Source: an uncultured Bacteroidota bacterium (GTDB lineage Bacteria; Bacteroidota; Bacteroidia; Chitinophagales; Chitinophagaceae). From it: a stretch of 64,000 nucleotides of DNA. Below the pieces are notes generated by a model that was not told the origin of the DNA, made no database searches, and saw only the letters and a program-made list of their open reading frames with translations. Below are positions 7,337-16,797 of the stretch, piece after piece. The stretch's first letter is position 1. Every line of letters begins with the position of its first letter. Where the stretch lies: contig CAIRYK010000006.1 of NCBI GenBank assembly GCA_903882805.1, forward strand, positions 62,001 to 126,000, read 5' to 3'. Made by a program: the position numbers and the translations under genes.

Positions 7337-9001
7337 TTAGTTCATTTCATTGTTGCGCTCCATTGCTGGTTCGGCTTCTGTTTGCGCTTCTGTAGTTTCG
7401 GCTTCTGTTTCGTTTGCCGGTTCTTGTTCCGGTACTTTCAGGTCGTCTTTAGCCTGAGCAAATTTTTCAGTAAGCCTTTTCAGGTGGCGTTCGCCTTCTA
7501 TTATCAGTTGTTCTAGGTGCGATTTCAGTTGGGCTGCTTTTTTGCCTGGTTGAATGTTGTTGATAGCCACCTTGAAATCAGCAAGTTTTTCTTCTTCTTC
7601 CTTAATATCGTTGGCCAGTTGTATCACCATTTCCTTAGCCTGCAGTTTTCTCAGGGCTACCTGTGCTTCTACCTGCTGTTTGCGCGCCAATACCTGCTGT
7701 TCGGCCTGTATTTTGCGTAGCTCGCGGCTGGCGTCTTTACGGTTGAAGAAATACTTGCGCGCTGCGTTGAAATCTTCCCACATTTTATCGCCATAAGAGC
7801 GAGGGATAGGACCGATTTTTTTCCATTCGTCGAGCAACTCGTTCATAACTGCAGTAGTTTCGCTCCAGTAGTTCGAGTTTTTTAGATTTTCTGCTTGCTC
7901 GTATATGGCTTTTTTCAGGAGGTAGTTATTTTCCTGAACGCTCTTTATTTCATCAAAATGGCGGCGTTTAGCTTCAAAAAACTGCTCCTGAGCTTCTGTA
8001 AAGCGCTTCCAGAGTTCGTCGGCTTTTTCATGCGGCACGCGCCCGGTTTTTTTCCATTCTTCCATCAGTCCGGCATAGGCCAGCGATGTAGCGTTCCATT
8101 CTGTGCTTGCGCGCAGCGCTTCGGCTTTTTCTACTATGGTTAGTTTTACGGCATAGTTAGTTTCCTGTTCGGCCTGTACTTTGCCATAATGTTCTCTTTT
8201 GCGCTCAAAGAAAGTGCTTTTGGCAGCAAGAAAGCGTTGCCATAATTCTTCGTTCTTTTTATTGAGCGTATGACCTATTGTTTTCCATTCTTCCGTAAGG
8301 CGATGAAAAACTTCAGTAGTATTTTTCCAGTCTGTTGAGTTGGCTATTGATTCGGCCTGCTCTACCAGATCTATTTTCAGATCCAGATTTACCAGCAGGT
8401 CTTTTTCTTCTTCTTCGTGGTGCAGCCTTTTACGCTCATGAAACGTTTTGCGCGCCACTTCTATTCTATTCCACAGTTTGTCGTTTCTAAACTTATCTAC
8501 GTGCCCGGCCAGTTTCCATTTGTCGGCTACATCGCGTAGCGTTTGGTTGGCATCTTTCCAGTTTACACTATCAGCAACGCTTTCAGCCAGTTCAGCCAGT
8601 TTCAGCTTGGCTGCATGATTTACTTCCATCAGCTCGTTTACCACTTTTTCCCAAGTGGTTACAGCGGTAATTATTTTGCTGAAATCACCAACAGCATTTA
8701 CATGTTGCAGGTATTCTTTCTGATGGCCTACTTTGTCTGCCAGTTTCAGTTTATCATCAGTTGCAGCCCATTCAGCTTCAAGTTCTTTAAACTTCAACTC
8801 TGCAGCTGTAAATTTCTCCTGCAGGTTGCGTAATAGGAAATCAGCGTTTTCGGCCGATAAGTTGGCAACTACGCGTTCTTTCACGGTTCCTGTAGTGCGT
8901 AGCGACAACGCGCCGTTTTCATCCAGTATAAAAAGTTCCTTGCCGGCAAACGATTGCTCGTTCCACCAGTTGATAAGATCATTTTTTTGTTCGAGCGACA
9001 T
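7337..9001 (-). CDS. DUF349-repeat protein
   Basis: 554 residues from MSLEQKNDLINWW; an upstream in-frame ATG at 9031 is less likely. At least four helical DUF349 repeats are visible, each with a W-K-x-x-G motif and a following lysine/arginine-rich F-x-x-R/A-K-R helix: KWKLAGHVDKF, EWKTIGHTLNK, EWKKTGRVPHE and EWKKIGPIPRS. A long charged coiled-coil follows (about 430-520), and the tail is acidic and Glu/Thr/Ala-rich (about 525-554). The family is cytosolic with no established biochemical role in Bacteroidota. High helix content and regular spacing suggest a scaffold or nucleic-acid-associated protein, but this is inference. It is a single gene. Confidence 0.88.
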   Translation of the reverse strand: MSLEQKNDLINWWNEQSFAGKELFILDENGALSLRTTGTVKERVVANLSAENADFLLRNLQEKFTAAELKFKELEAEWAATDDKLKLADKVGHQKEYLQHVNAVGDFSKIITAVTTWEKVVNELMEVNHAAKLKLAELAESVADSVNWKDANQTLRDVADKWKLAGHVDKFRNDKLWNRIEVARKTFHERKRLHHEEEEKDLLVNLDLKIDLVEQAESIANSTDWKNTTEVFHRLTEEWKTIGHTLNKKNEELWQRFLAAKSTFFERKREHYGKVQAEQETNYAVKLTIVEKAEALRASTEWNATSLAYAGLMEEWKKTGRVPHEKADELWKRFTEAQEQFFEAKRRHFDEIKSVQENNYLLKKAIYEQAENLKNSNYWSETTAVMNELLDEWKKIGPIPRSYGDKMWEDFNAARKYFFNRKDASRELRKIQAEQQVLARKQQVEAQVALRKLQAKEMVIQLANDIKEEEEKLADFKVAINNIQPGKKAAQLKSHLEQLIIEGERHLKRLTEKFAQAKDDLKVPEQEPANETEAETTEAQTEAEPAMERNNEMN

Positions 9002-9153
9002 AATGCATTTCAGTTTTATTGAATCTAACAAACAGCCTTTAGCAACACCTCTGCAAGATAAAGCTATTTGTTTATAAACGCCAAACCCACAACGGGCTAA
9101 GCCAGATTATTTTTACAATTGTTTTATCAACAATTTATATTTCACCCTTCCGG

Positions 9154-9909
9154 TTATTTACTGCCAAACACTTTTTTCAGCAGGTCCGTTACGCGCGCAG
9201 CGGGGTTCAATCTTATTTTCGATTCTTCGTCGGCAATATACACAAACAAGCCATTGAGGGCCCGCTCCGTAACATATCCGGTAAGGTCTGGATTTACTTT
9301 CTTGAACGTTGTAGGCAGGTCGTTGTATATATTAAACACATCTGCCCAATACTTAGTCGCATTCACTTTATCGAGCGACTGCGCCACAACGGGTCTGAAA
9401 GCTGCTGTGAGCGATGCAGTAGTTTTTTGCTTCAGGTATTGTGTTGCCGCGTCGTTGCCGCCCTTCAGTATCGTCATGGCATCTTGTATAGACATGCTGG
9501 TTATGGCGTTTACAAATATAGGCACTGCCTTAGACGAAGCATCTTCTGCGGCGCGGTTCATGGTCAGTATCATTTTGTCTACCTGGCTGCCCATACCTAT
9601 CTGCCGGAGCGTGTTTTCTACTTTCTTTGCTTCCGGCGGCATCAGCACCTTTATCAGTGCATTGCCAAAGAAGCCATTGGCAACAGATACTTTGTTGGTA
9701 GCGTTTTGAGCGCCTACCTGCAACGCCTGTTTCAAGCCCGCAGAAATGTCGGCCTCGGTTAGCGCTCCGCTACCCTTGGTCTTTTTGGTAAAAGTACCGA
9801 CGGCATGTTGGGCATCATTTACATAATCTCTCAATATCTGGCCCTGGCTGGCGACAGATATTGCAGACAGTAGCGTTGCCGACAAGAATATTCTTTTTAA
9901 AATAATCAT
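9154..9909 (-). CDS. DUF4197-family exported protein
   Basis: 251 residues from MIILKRIFLSATLL; the longer start at 9948 would precede the signal peptide. The signal peptide ends near ASQGQ. Family hallmarks are LTEADISAGLKQALQVG (about 50), MNRAAEDASSKAVPIFVNAI (about 120), SIQDAMTILKGGNDAATQYL and TTASLTAAFRPVVAQSL. The C-terminus (ALNGLFVYIADEESKIRLNP) is also typical. Function is unknown; the protein is presumably periplasmic or lipid-associated. It lies 40 bases downstream of the large outer-membrane receptor gene on the same strand, so co-transcription is likely. Confidence 0.87.
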   Translation of the reverse strand: MIILKRIFLSATLLSAISVASQGQILRDYVNDAQHAVGTFTKKTKGSGALTEADISAGLKQALQVGAQNATNKVSVANGFFGNALIKVLMPPEAKKVENTLRQIGMGSQVDKMILTMNRAAEDASSKAVPIFVNAITSMSIQDAMTILKGGNDAATQYLKQKTTASLTAAFRPVVAQSLDKVNATKYWADVFNIYNDLPTTFKKVNPDLTGYVTERALNGLFVYIADEESKIRLNPAARVTDLLKKVFGSK

Positions 9910-9949
9910 AGAGCGCTTTTTTATTCGTTGTATCAAAGATAGTTCCAAA

Positions 9950-12559
9950 TTAATTACTTCCCTTATTGCCCTTATTATTTCCGCCGCCTTGTCCGCCGCC
10001 TTGATCGTTATCGTCGCCTTCTTTCAGGTTTTTATCACGGTCTTCGCTTTTTGGTTTCTCGGGTTTCAGCTTTTCGTCGGGCTTGTCTTTTTTAGCTTCT
10101 TTGGCTTTGCTCATATCGGTTTTGCCAAATTTGTAGGTAAATGTTATGTTGCCTATCCGGGTTTCTTTTACGCGGTTTATAGACTGGTTGTAGGCGTTTA
10201 TGTTGTAGTTGGTAATAAATCGGTGCGTTTTAAATACATCCGAGCAGTTGATAACCAACGTAGCCTTGCTTTTCCAGAAGGTTTTCTTCAACGCCAGATC
10301 CACCCAGTAGGTTTCGGCGAGATTGCCTTGCGCTATAACCTTGGCCGATTCGTAATTGGCATTTACCTGAAACGAGAAATTTTTAGGTAGTTTGAGGTTA
10401 GTATTTACTTTACCAAACCAAGTGAAACCGCTGTTGTTGCTGAAGTACTTGCTGTATGCGGTATCTATATTGCCAATGATCAGTTGGTTTTGAAAAAAGT
10501 TCAGGTTGACTGTTGCATCCCAAATAGGTATGATTTTTATGTTGCCCGTGCCTTCCAGTCCGTAGGTAGCTCCCGATGCGATATTGACAGGTTGTGTAAA
10601 CAAATTGCCTTGCGATACGCCATACAGCGCCGCTTCATCGGCTTTTATAGGCCGCGTCAGGCGCTCAATGAGGTTTTCAGTGTAGGCATAGTAGGCGCTG
10701 AGGATGAAATTGTCGCCGCGCTTATCCAGTTTGTTGTAGCTAAACTCTAAGTTATTGATGAATTCCGGTATCAGGTCGGGATTGCCCTTGTTAACTGTGC
10801 TTGGGTTAGAAACATCAACAAAAGGCAACAACTGCATAAAGCCTGGCCTGTTGGTGCGACGACTATAGTTTAGGAAAACGCTTTGCTGGTTGGGCAACTG
10901 ATAGGACACAAAGGCCGATGGAAACAGATTGAAGAAGCTGTTGTGAAACGTAGCCTTACGAGGCACATTGCCTGTACCATCATACACTGCATCTTCCGCC
11001 CTTAGCCCCAATTGATAACTGAATTTACCCATTTGGTCGCTCCAGTTTACATAGCCGGCATGCACCTGCTGTGTATAGTCGTAAGAGGAAAGCAGGCTGG
11101 AATCTACCTTTTCGCCTATGCCGGGACTGTCTATAATGGGATTATTCTTGCTGTTGAAGGTGTAAAACTGCGATTTAAAGCCAATGCCCAGTTTGCCGTT
11201 TTTAGTAAATAAAGGGTCGGTATAGTCGGCCCATACAGTAAGCGTGCTGTTAGATCCATCGCCTGGCGCTCGCTCTCTAATGGGGTTGGGTGTGATGCTT
11301 GGATAATTGTAGGTTGTGTATTCCTGATTGCGGTGCATTGCGGTGCTGGCGTAGGTGCCGTCAATGCTCAGCTCTTCGTCTTTTTTCTTGAATTTGTGTT
11401 TGTAGTCGATAGCTGATGACAGCGAGAAAGGGCCGCCATAGAAGCTACTATTCCTGTTTTGGTGAAAGAAGGCGGTTCCGCTTTCATCGGGATTACCGTA
11501 CACATAGTAGTCGGAATTGTCGCGGAAAGAAAACTCCATGAGGTTGATGTTCTGAGTAACGGTTATTGAGTTGTACTTGTTGGGGTCAAAAGTGGCGCCA
11601 ATAGTATTAAACGTTCCGTTAAAAGCACGCGGCACATGCTCGTAGGTATAGTACGATCGCTTATCTCCGCCTATAGAAGTGTCTTTGTCTTTACGGTGAG
11701 TGATAACGTTGTTGAATGTGTTGTTGATCCGGAAGCTGCTGTTTACAAATGCCGACCACTTACCCTTGCGCACATTGAGGCTAAGGTTACCGTTGTATTT
11801 GTCGCGGGTGCCGGCGCCGAGTGTTACAGAGCCGTTCATGCCAAACCGACCATCTTTTTTGGTGATGATGTTGATGATGCCTGTGGTGCCCTGCGCATCA
11901 TATTTGGCCGATGGGTTGGTGATAACTTCTACATTTTCTATGCTACCGGCGGGCAGGCTTTGTAAAGCCGAAGCAACGTCAGAGCCAAGCATGGTTGCAG
12001 GTTTACCGTCTATGAGTATTGTTACGCCGCTTTTGCCGCGCAGGCTCACATTACCATCGGCATCTACCGACACCGCGGGTACATTTTGCAACACATCGGT
12101 GGCGCTGCCGCCAGCTGTGGTGGTGTTTTTATCTACGTTGAACACTTTCTTGTCCACCTTGAGTTCCATTACGGGTTTTTCGCCCACTACGCTCACCTCG
12201 CCCAGTTTATTTTCTACTTCGGCTACTTTTATAACGCCCATTTTTTTATCGGGCGCATCGGCGGTTACGGTTACGTCTATGGTTTTGGTGGCTATGCCTA
12301 TCGACTCTATGCGCAGCTTAAATGAGCCTATGCCTGTAGGTTCTATTCTGAACGAGCCATCGTCTTTACTTAGGTCTCCGTTTACCACAGTCATATCGGT
12401 GCGTAGCAGCGTTACCGTGGCATAGGATACCGGATTATTTTTAGCGTCGGCAAGTTTGCCGGAAATACTGCCGATTGCAGGACCGCCGGTTTGACCGTAA
12501 GACGCAATATAGAACAGGGTAAGTAGGAAAAAAGAAAAGGAAAAACGAAATATGTGCAT
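9950..12559 (-). CDS. TonB-dependent-receptor-like outer-membrane beta-barrel protein
   Basis: 869 residues from MHIFRFSFSF; the ATG at 12580 would add seven residues. Order: signal peptide (about 1-23), carboxypeptidase-regulatory-like beta domain (about 27-110, ISGKLADAKNNPVSYATVTLL), a plug domain (about 130-215, with DVLQNVPAVSVDADGNVSLRG and VTILIDGKPA) and a barrel of the bacteroidotal OMP_b-brl_3 type (about 240-820). The C-terminal tail is highly charged and repetitive (about 825-869: Lys/Asp/Glu, then GGGQGGGNN). I saw no clear TonB box. It probably imports or senses a ligand at the outer membrane; the substrate is unknown. It is probably the first gene of a two-gene unit with the DUF4197 gene. 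Confidence 0.87.
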   Translation of the reverse strand: MHIFRFSFSFFLLTLFYIASYGQTGGPAIGSISGKLADAKNNPVSYATVTLLRTDMTVVNGDLSKDDGSFRIEPTGIGSFKLRIESIGIATKTIDVTVTADAPDKKMGVIKVAEVENKLGEVSVVGEKPVMELKVDKKVFNVDKNTTTAGGSATDVLQNVPAVSVDADGNVSLRGKSGVTILIDGKPATMLGSDVASALQSLPAGSIENVEVITNPSAKYDAQGTTGIINIITKKDGRFGMNGSVTLGAGTRDKYNGNLSLNVRKGKWSAFVNSSFRINNTFNNVITHRKDKDTSIGGDKRSYYTYEHVPRAFNGTFNTIGATFDPNKYNSITVTQNINLMEFSFRDNSDYYVYGNPDESGTAFFHQNRNSSFYGGPFSLSSAIDYKHKFKKKDEELSIDGTYASTAMHRNQEYTTYNYPSITPNPIRERAPGDGSNSTLTVWADYTDPLFTKNGKLGIGFKSQFYTFNSKNNPIIDSPGIGEKVDSSLLSSYDYTQQVHAGYVNWSDQMGKFSYQLGLRAEDAVYDGTGNVPRKATFHNSFFNLFPSAFVSYQLPNQQSVFLNYSRRTNRPGFMQLLPFVDVSNPSTVNKGNPDLIPEFINNLEFSYNKLDKRGDNFILSAYYAYTENLIERLTRPIKADEAALYGVSQGNLFTQPVNIASGATYGLEGTGNIKIIPIWDATVNLNFFQNQLIIGNIDTAYSKYFSNNSGFTWFGKVNTNLKLPKNFSFQVNANYESAKVIAQGNLAETYWVDLALKKTFWKSKATLVINCSDVFKTHRFITNYNINAYNQSINRVKETRIGNITFTYKFGKTDMSKAKEAKKDKPDEKLKPEKPKSEDRDKNLKEGDDNDQGGGQGGGNNKGNKGSN

Positions 12560-12692
12560 AGAAAAGTAATAACTGCACAAATTTGATAGAAATATACGAG
12601 AAAACAGGTATCAGGCAAATAAAAAAATGTTAATGCCTGATACCCAAAAATATGCCGCTGATTACTACAGGGCAATAAATAGAAATAAATTA

Positions 12693-13655
12693 TTAATTGG
12701 TTTGATCCCAGCCTATTTTTTCTTCGGTCAGGTACATATTACGGTCCGCTGCATTGCGTACTATCAGTTCGGCAATAAACCCAGTGAGGAAAAATAAGGT
12801 GCCCATAATCATTACCGGCGGCGCCAAGAAGAAACCCACCTTGTGCGTAAGCCCAAAACTGGCGCCCTCTGTAAGGCGCTGAATGATGAGCCAGAACACA
12901 ATAACAAAGCCTAACATAAAAGTAAAAGCGCCCAGCGCCCCGAAAAAGTGCATAGGTTTTTTACCAAACCGGCTTACAAACTGAATAGACAACAGATCGA
13001 GGAAGCCATTAATAAACCGCTCCCAACCAAATTTTGATACGCCGTACTTGCGCGGGCGGTGCACCACCACTTTCTCGCCTATTTTCTTGAAGCCGGCATG
13101 CTTGGCCAGCACTGGTATAAAACGGTGCATTTCGCCATATACCTCAATGCTCTTTATCACCTTACGTTTGTAGGCTTTCAGTCCGCAATTCATGTCGTGC
13201 AGTTTCAGTCCGCTGAAACGGCGGTTCACGGCATTGTATAGCTTCGACGGCAGATTTTTGGTGAGGGCATTATCGTACCGTACTTTTTTCCAGCCGCTCA
13301 CCAGGTCGTAGCCGTCTTCTACTATCATTTTGTACAGTCCGGGTATTTCATCAGGGCTGTCTTGCAGGTCGGCGTCCATGGTTATTACCACATTGCCTTC
13401 GGCTGCTTTAAAACCCATATACAACGCCGGGCTTTTGCCATAGTTGCGCTGAAACCTTATGCCTCTGATAGCGCTGTATTTTTTCGACAGTTCTTTTACT
13501 ACGTTCCAGCTGGTGTCTGTGCTACCATCATCTATCATGATCACCTCATGACTGTATTTGTTTTCCTTGCACACACGTTCTATCCATTCTACCAGTTCGG
13601 GCAGCGACTCTTCTTCGTTGAACAAGGGTATTACTATAGAAATGTCTGGTTGCAT
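12693..13655 (-). CDS. Family 2 glycosyltransferase, DPM1/ArnC-like, with two C-terminal membrane helices
   Basis: 320 residues. The GT-A fold starts at once with DISIVIPLFNEEESLPELVE. DDGSTD (residues 42-47) and MDADLQD (93-99) supply nucleotide and metal binding. Two membrane helices lie near 230-260 and 268-298. The family transfers a sugar from a nucleotide donor to a polyprenyl phosphate on the cytoplasmic face, giving a lipid-linked donor for surface glycans. No aminoarabinose (Arn) genes are adjacent, so the sugar cannot be named. It belongs to the surface-polysaccharide region and shares strand with the FkbM gene, 155 bases away. Confidence 0.9.
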   Translation of the reverse strand: MQPDISIVIPLFNEEESLPELVEWIERVCKENKYSHEVIMIDDGSTDTSWNVVKELSKKYSAIRGIRFQRNYGKSPALYMGFKAAEGNVVITMDADLQDSPDEIPGLYKMIVEDGYDLVSGWKKVRYDNALTKNLPSKLYNAVNRRFSGLKLHDMNCGLKAYKRKVIKSIEVYGEMHRFIPVLAKHAGFKKIGEKVVVHRPRKYGVSKFGWERFINGFLDLLSIQFVSRFGKKPMHFFGALGAFTFMLGFVIVFWLIIQRLTEGASFGLTHKVGFFLAPPVMIMGTLFFLTGFIAELIVRNAADRNMYLTEEKIGWDQTN

Positions 13656-13810
13656 CAGGGCTAAAAATAAGGGATTTTATCAAATGAGGCGAATTACTAT
13701 CAAAGTTAGCTGCTGCGGTGCAGTAACAAACCTGCAGATTCGTTTTTTAAGATTTGTTTTACAACGGTTTTCCCGTACCGTTTATTTTATCAAAAAGTTG
13801 TTTTGTTAAG

Positions 13811-14539
13811 TTATCTGTTTACCAGCTTGTTGTATTGCAGCTGGTGGCAGAAAATGGTATTGATGTGAGTATCGGCATAAACATAATAGCCCTTCGAAGC
13901 CATCAGTTTCAGCATACTGTCGCGTTTCACAAAATCGCCATTGGCTTTAAACACTACGCTCTCCAGGCAAATCAGCAGCGGCTGCCATTTACTGAAATCC
14001 CACTTATTCAATATCATTTCATCCAGCCCTTCCACATCCATAGACAGCACAGTAGGCGCTGTTTTGAAATGCTCGGCTAGTAATTCGTTTATATCTTTCA
14101 GGGGCATTTTTACTACCTGCTCTATTTTCATGCCGTCTTTCTCGTAGCTCAATGCCTCCTCTTTAGAGAAGGTATTCATTCCGCAGTTAGCCTCAGAAAA
14201 CATATAGTAGTCGGCTTCTGTTTGGTTGCCGTTGCTGATGCCCAGGTTCAGGCATTTATCTTCCGGTCTTACTTTTAGAATTTTATTGTAGAGCGCTTTG
14301 TTGGGTTCTACAAGCACGCCGCGATAGCCGCGGAGATAAAGGCCGTAGGTATTGCTGCCCATAATAGGGTCGTTGGCGCCAATATCCAGATAGGTGATAT
14401 TTTGAACGCCAAAACGCTCCAGCATTCTGATGATGATAATGTCTTCGCCAAACTGAGAAAAAGTAACATGTCCGATACCGGTCATTACCGACCCAAACGA
14501 TTTAAGCTTCCTTAAAATTCTCTTGATTTTTACGCTCAT
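13811..14539 (-). CDS. FkbM-family SAM-dependent methyltransferase
   Basis: 242 residues. The SAM-binding loop is YLDIGANDPIMGSNTYGLYL (about residue 49), followed by RGVLVEPNKALYNKI (acidic residue binding the ribose) and later TVLSMDVEGLDEMIL, as in the FkbM family. Members methylate hydroxyls of sugars or polyketides, and in polysaccharide loci they usually cap glycan chains. There is no signal peptide, so it is cytosolic. It is divergent from the first flippase gene and co-directional with the GT2 gene. Confidence 0.88.
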   Translation of the reverse strand: MSVKIKRILRKLKSFGSVMTGIGHVTFSQFGEDIIIIRMLERFGVQNITYLDIGANDPIMGSNTYGLYLRGYRGVLVEPNKALYNKILKVRPEDKCLNLGISNGNQTEADYYMFSEANCGMNTFSKEEALSYEKDGMKIEQVVKMPLKDINELLAEHFKTAPTVLSMDVEGLDEMILNKWDFSKWQPLLICLESVVFKANGDFVKRDSMLKLMASKGYYVYADTHINTIFCHQLQYNKLVNR

Positions 14540-14574
14540 ATTACTTTTAACCTTATTTTTCGGGTATTATATTT

Positions 14575-14582
14575 CAAAAGTA
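14575..14582 (-). promoter_or_regulatory. Candidate -7 element for the FkbM gene
   Basis: The minus strand reads TACTTTTG (TAnnTTTG), 35 bases upstream of the FkbM start codon, in the divergent spacer with the flippase gene. Confidence 0.4.
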
Positions 14583-14605
14583 TAAAATTCCGGCTATTAA
14601 TTGAC

Positions 14606-14613
14606 TAATTTTG
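14606..14613 (+). promoter_or_regulatory. Candidate -7 element for the flippase operon
   Basis: TAATTTTG (TAnnTTTG) lies 31 bases upstream of the flippase ATG at 14645. Together with the opposite-strand element at 14575-14582 it makes a compact back-to-back promoter pair about 24 bases apart. Confidence 0.45.
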
Positions 14614-14644
14614 GCCTTCCTCATCAAAAGTTGCCTTTGTCTTT

Positions 14645-16159
14645 ATGGGTATTGTCTTCCGGCAATCTGCAAAAAATCTGATTATTGTTTCTTTCGGGGC
14701 AGCTTTGGGTATTCTTATATCCTGGTTATCTATTCGGTACATTCCCCGTCAGCCGCTGGGTTTCAGCAATACCCTTACCACTCAGGCCGTTACGCTGTCG
14801 CACCTTATTTTTTTGGGGTTCAGTAGTACGCTTATTGTGTATGTACACAGACTGGCCAACGATGAGGCCAAGCGCAAGTTGCTGCTCACGCTTTGTCTGG
14901 GTATACCGGCTATACTTGCGGTGTTGGTAGCTATTGCCTATTATTTCCTCAAAGATTATGTGCTGCGGCACTTTCAGGCAATAGATATACCGCTCATGGC
15001 GCGCTATTATATGTGGCTGCCTGTGTATGCTTTTTTGTTTATTTATCAGGTAATGCTGGAGCAGTATCTGGGGTCGCAGATGAAGGTAGCTATAGCGGCG
15101 TTTATACGCGAAATAGGGCTACGGGCGCTAAACGTTCTAATAATTATGCTTTTTGCCTTCAACTATATCAATTTCACAGCATTTCTGGCCAGCTCTATCC
15201 TCATCTATGTAATTCCGGTAGTTATTTATTTTTTCTTGGCGCTCAAAACGCCTTCGTTTGGTTTTTCGCTCCGTTTCTCCGACTTTTCGCATGCAGAGTA
15301 CAAAGATCTTGTACTGTTTTTTTGGTATCATTTGTTGTTGGGCGTGTCTATAATGCTCATTACTACTATGGATATTTTGCTGCTTCCGCTTTACGACCAC
15401 TCAGGCTTTGCTTCGGTCGCGGTTTATAGGGTAGCGGTAATTCTTATATCTTTTTTGCAATTGCCGCTTAAGGCGCTTATGCCTGCTAGTTTTACAGTTT
15501 TGGCTAAGGCATTTACCGAAAATGATATACCTAAAGCCAAGGACATATTTGTGCGGGCATCTATAAACATGCTAATACCTACCTTGTGTATAGCAGCCCT
15601 GCTGTGCTGCAATCTGCACAATGCACTGGTAGTGATAGACAAGCCCGGATATGAAGACATAGTACCGGTGTTTTTGATATTATTTATAGGCAGCATAGTG
15701 AACATTGCCACCGGTATGAACGACCAAGTGCTGACGATTACCAACTACTACAAGTTTAATGTGTACTTGTCTACAGCGCTCATTGCGGTCTTGTACGGTC
15801 TTATCAGGTTTTTGGTGCCGCACTATGGCATGGCAGGAGCAGCATGGAGTACTACTATAACTGTAGTGGTGTTTAACGCCATAAAGTGTGTGTTTGTATG
15901 GAAAAAGCTGAACATGTTGCCATTTACCCACAAAACGTTGCTGGCCTTGCTGGCATCGCTGCCTGCATTTGCGGCAGGGTATTTTTTGCCCCGTTTTTTT
16001 GAGGACGGTCACCATATTTTTAAACATGCCACTTACGATGCAGCGCTGCGTAGCGCGCTGATAGTGGCTGTATATGCCGCAATGCTGCTATGGCTGAAGC
16101 CAAGCCCCGATCTACAGGAGTACATGGCAACTATACGCAAAAACAAGCGGTTGTTTTAA
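14645..16159 (+). CDS. Polysaccharide flippase, MOP/Wzx-type (copy 1)
   Basis: 504 residues with 12-14 hydrophobic helices and almost no soluble domain, the layout of the MATE/Wzx exporter superfamily. The N-terminus RQSAKNLIIVSFGAALGILI and a C-terminal half with VPHYGMAGAAWSTTITVVVF are typical. The protein should flip lipid-linked oligosaccharide across the inner membrane. The YkgJ gene starts 24 bases downstream and BrkB follows, all on the plus strand. It is only distantly similar to the other flippase at 17758-19218, so the region has two non-identical exporters. Confidence 0.88.
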   Translation: MGIVFRQSAKNLIIVSFGAALGILISWLSIRYIPRQPLGFSNTLTTQAVTLSHLIFLGFSSTLIVYVHRLANDEAKRKLLLTLCLGIPAILAVLVAIAYYFLKDYVLRHFQAIDIPLMARYYMWLPVYAFLFIYQVMLEQYLGSQMKVAIAAFIREIGLRALNVLIIMLFAFNYINFTAFLASSILIYVIPVVIYFFLALKTPSFGFSLRFSDFSHAEYKDLVLFFWYHLLLGVSIMLITTMDILLLPLYDHSGFASVAVYRVAVILISFLQLPLKALMPASFTVLAKAFTENDIPKAKDIFVRASINMLIPTLCIAALLCCNLHNALVVIDKPGYEDIVPVFLILFIGSIVNIATGMNDQVLTITNYYKFNVYLSTALIAVLYGLIRFLVPHYGMAGAAWSTTITVVVFNAIKCVFVWKKLNMLPFTHKTLLALLASLPAFAAGYFLPRFFEDGHHIFKHATYDAALRSALIVAVYAAMLLWLKPSPDLQEYMATIRKNKRLF

Positions 16160-16183
16160 GCCGTTGTTTTATCTTTACATAAC

Positions 16184-16687
16184 ATGAACCTTAAAAAATT
16201 CAGGATAACAGCTGCCGCCGGGAAAAAATCGTTAGGGGTTTTTCTCGACAGGCTGGACATGCTGGTGCCTGAAGACCTACCGGTAGTAGTAGCCAAAATA
16301 GATGCTGCCGTATGGCAAAAGGTAGACTGCACCACCTGCGCCAACTGCTGCAAGACGATGACTCCCACGTATAAAAAATCGGATGTGCTGCGTATTTCGG
16401 CATTTTTGGCAATAACGCCACAGGAGTTTGTGAGCCGGTGGCTGCATAAGGAAGAAGAAACAGGCGACTGGGTAAACAATACGCAGCCCTGTCAGTTTTT
16501 GGTAGATAATAAATGTTCGGTTTATGATGTGCGGCCCAAAGACTGCGCACAGTTTCCGCACCACAACAGCGTGCCGTTTGATGACTATAACGAAACCTTT
16601 AAAAACAATCTGGCATTGTGTCCGGCAACCTATTTGCTTGTGAACAAGCTGAAAAAAATAGTGGAACGCGATTACGAATGGGATTAG
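16184..16687 (+). CDS. YkgJ-family cysteine-cluster protein
   Basis: 167 residues. The family signature is the cysteine set CTTCANCCKTM (about residue 47) and later CQFLVDNKCSVYDVRPKDC (about 103), plausibly ligands for an Fe-S cluster or zinc. A YWRxFP-like stretch appears as CAQFPHH. No signal peptide is present. The biochemical role is unknown. It lies 24 bases after the flippase stop, so it is probably co-transcribed, and 110 bases before the BrkB gene. Confidence 0.86.
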   Translation: MNLKKFRITAAAGKKSLGVFLDRLDMLVPEDLPVVVAKIDAAVWQKVDCTTCANCCKTMTPTYKKSDVLRISAFLAITPQEFVSRWLHKEEETGDWVNNTQPCQFLVDNKCSVYDVRPKDCAQFPHHNSVPFDDYNETFKNNLALCPATYLLVNKLKKIVERDYEWD

Positions 16688-16797
16688 GCGGGCGGTGTTT
16701 TTTAAAATGTTTTCATTCATCGCCAATCGCTGTTATCTTCGCTTTGTAGGGCAGGCTACTTTGGGGTCTTCACATACAGGTTTAATTTTTTAGGGTT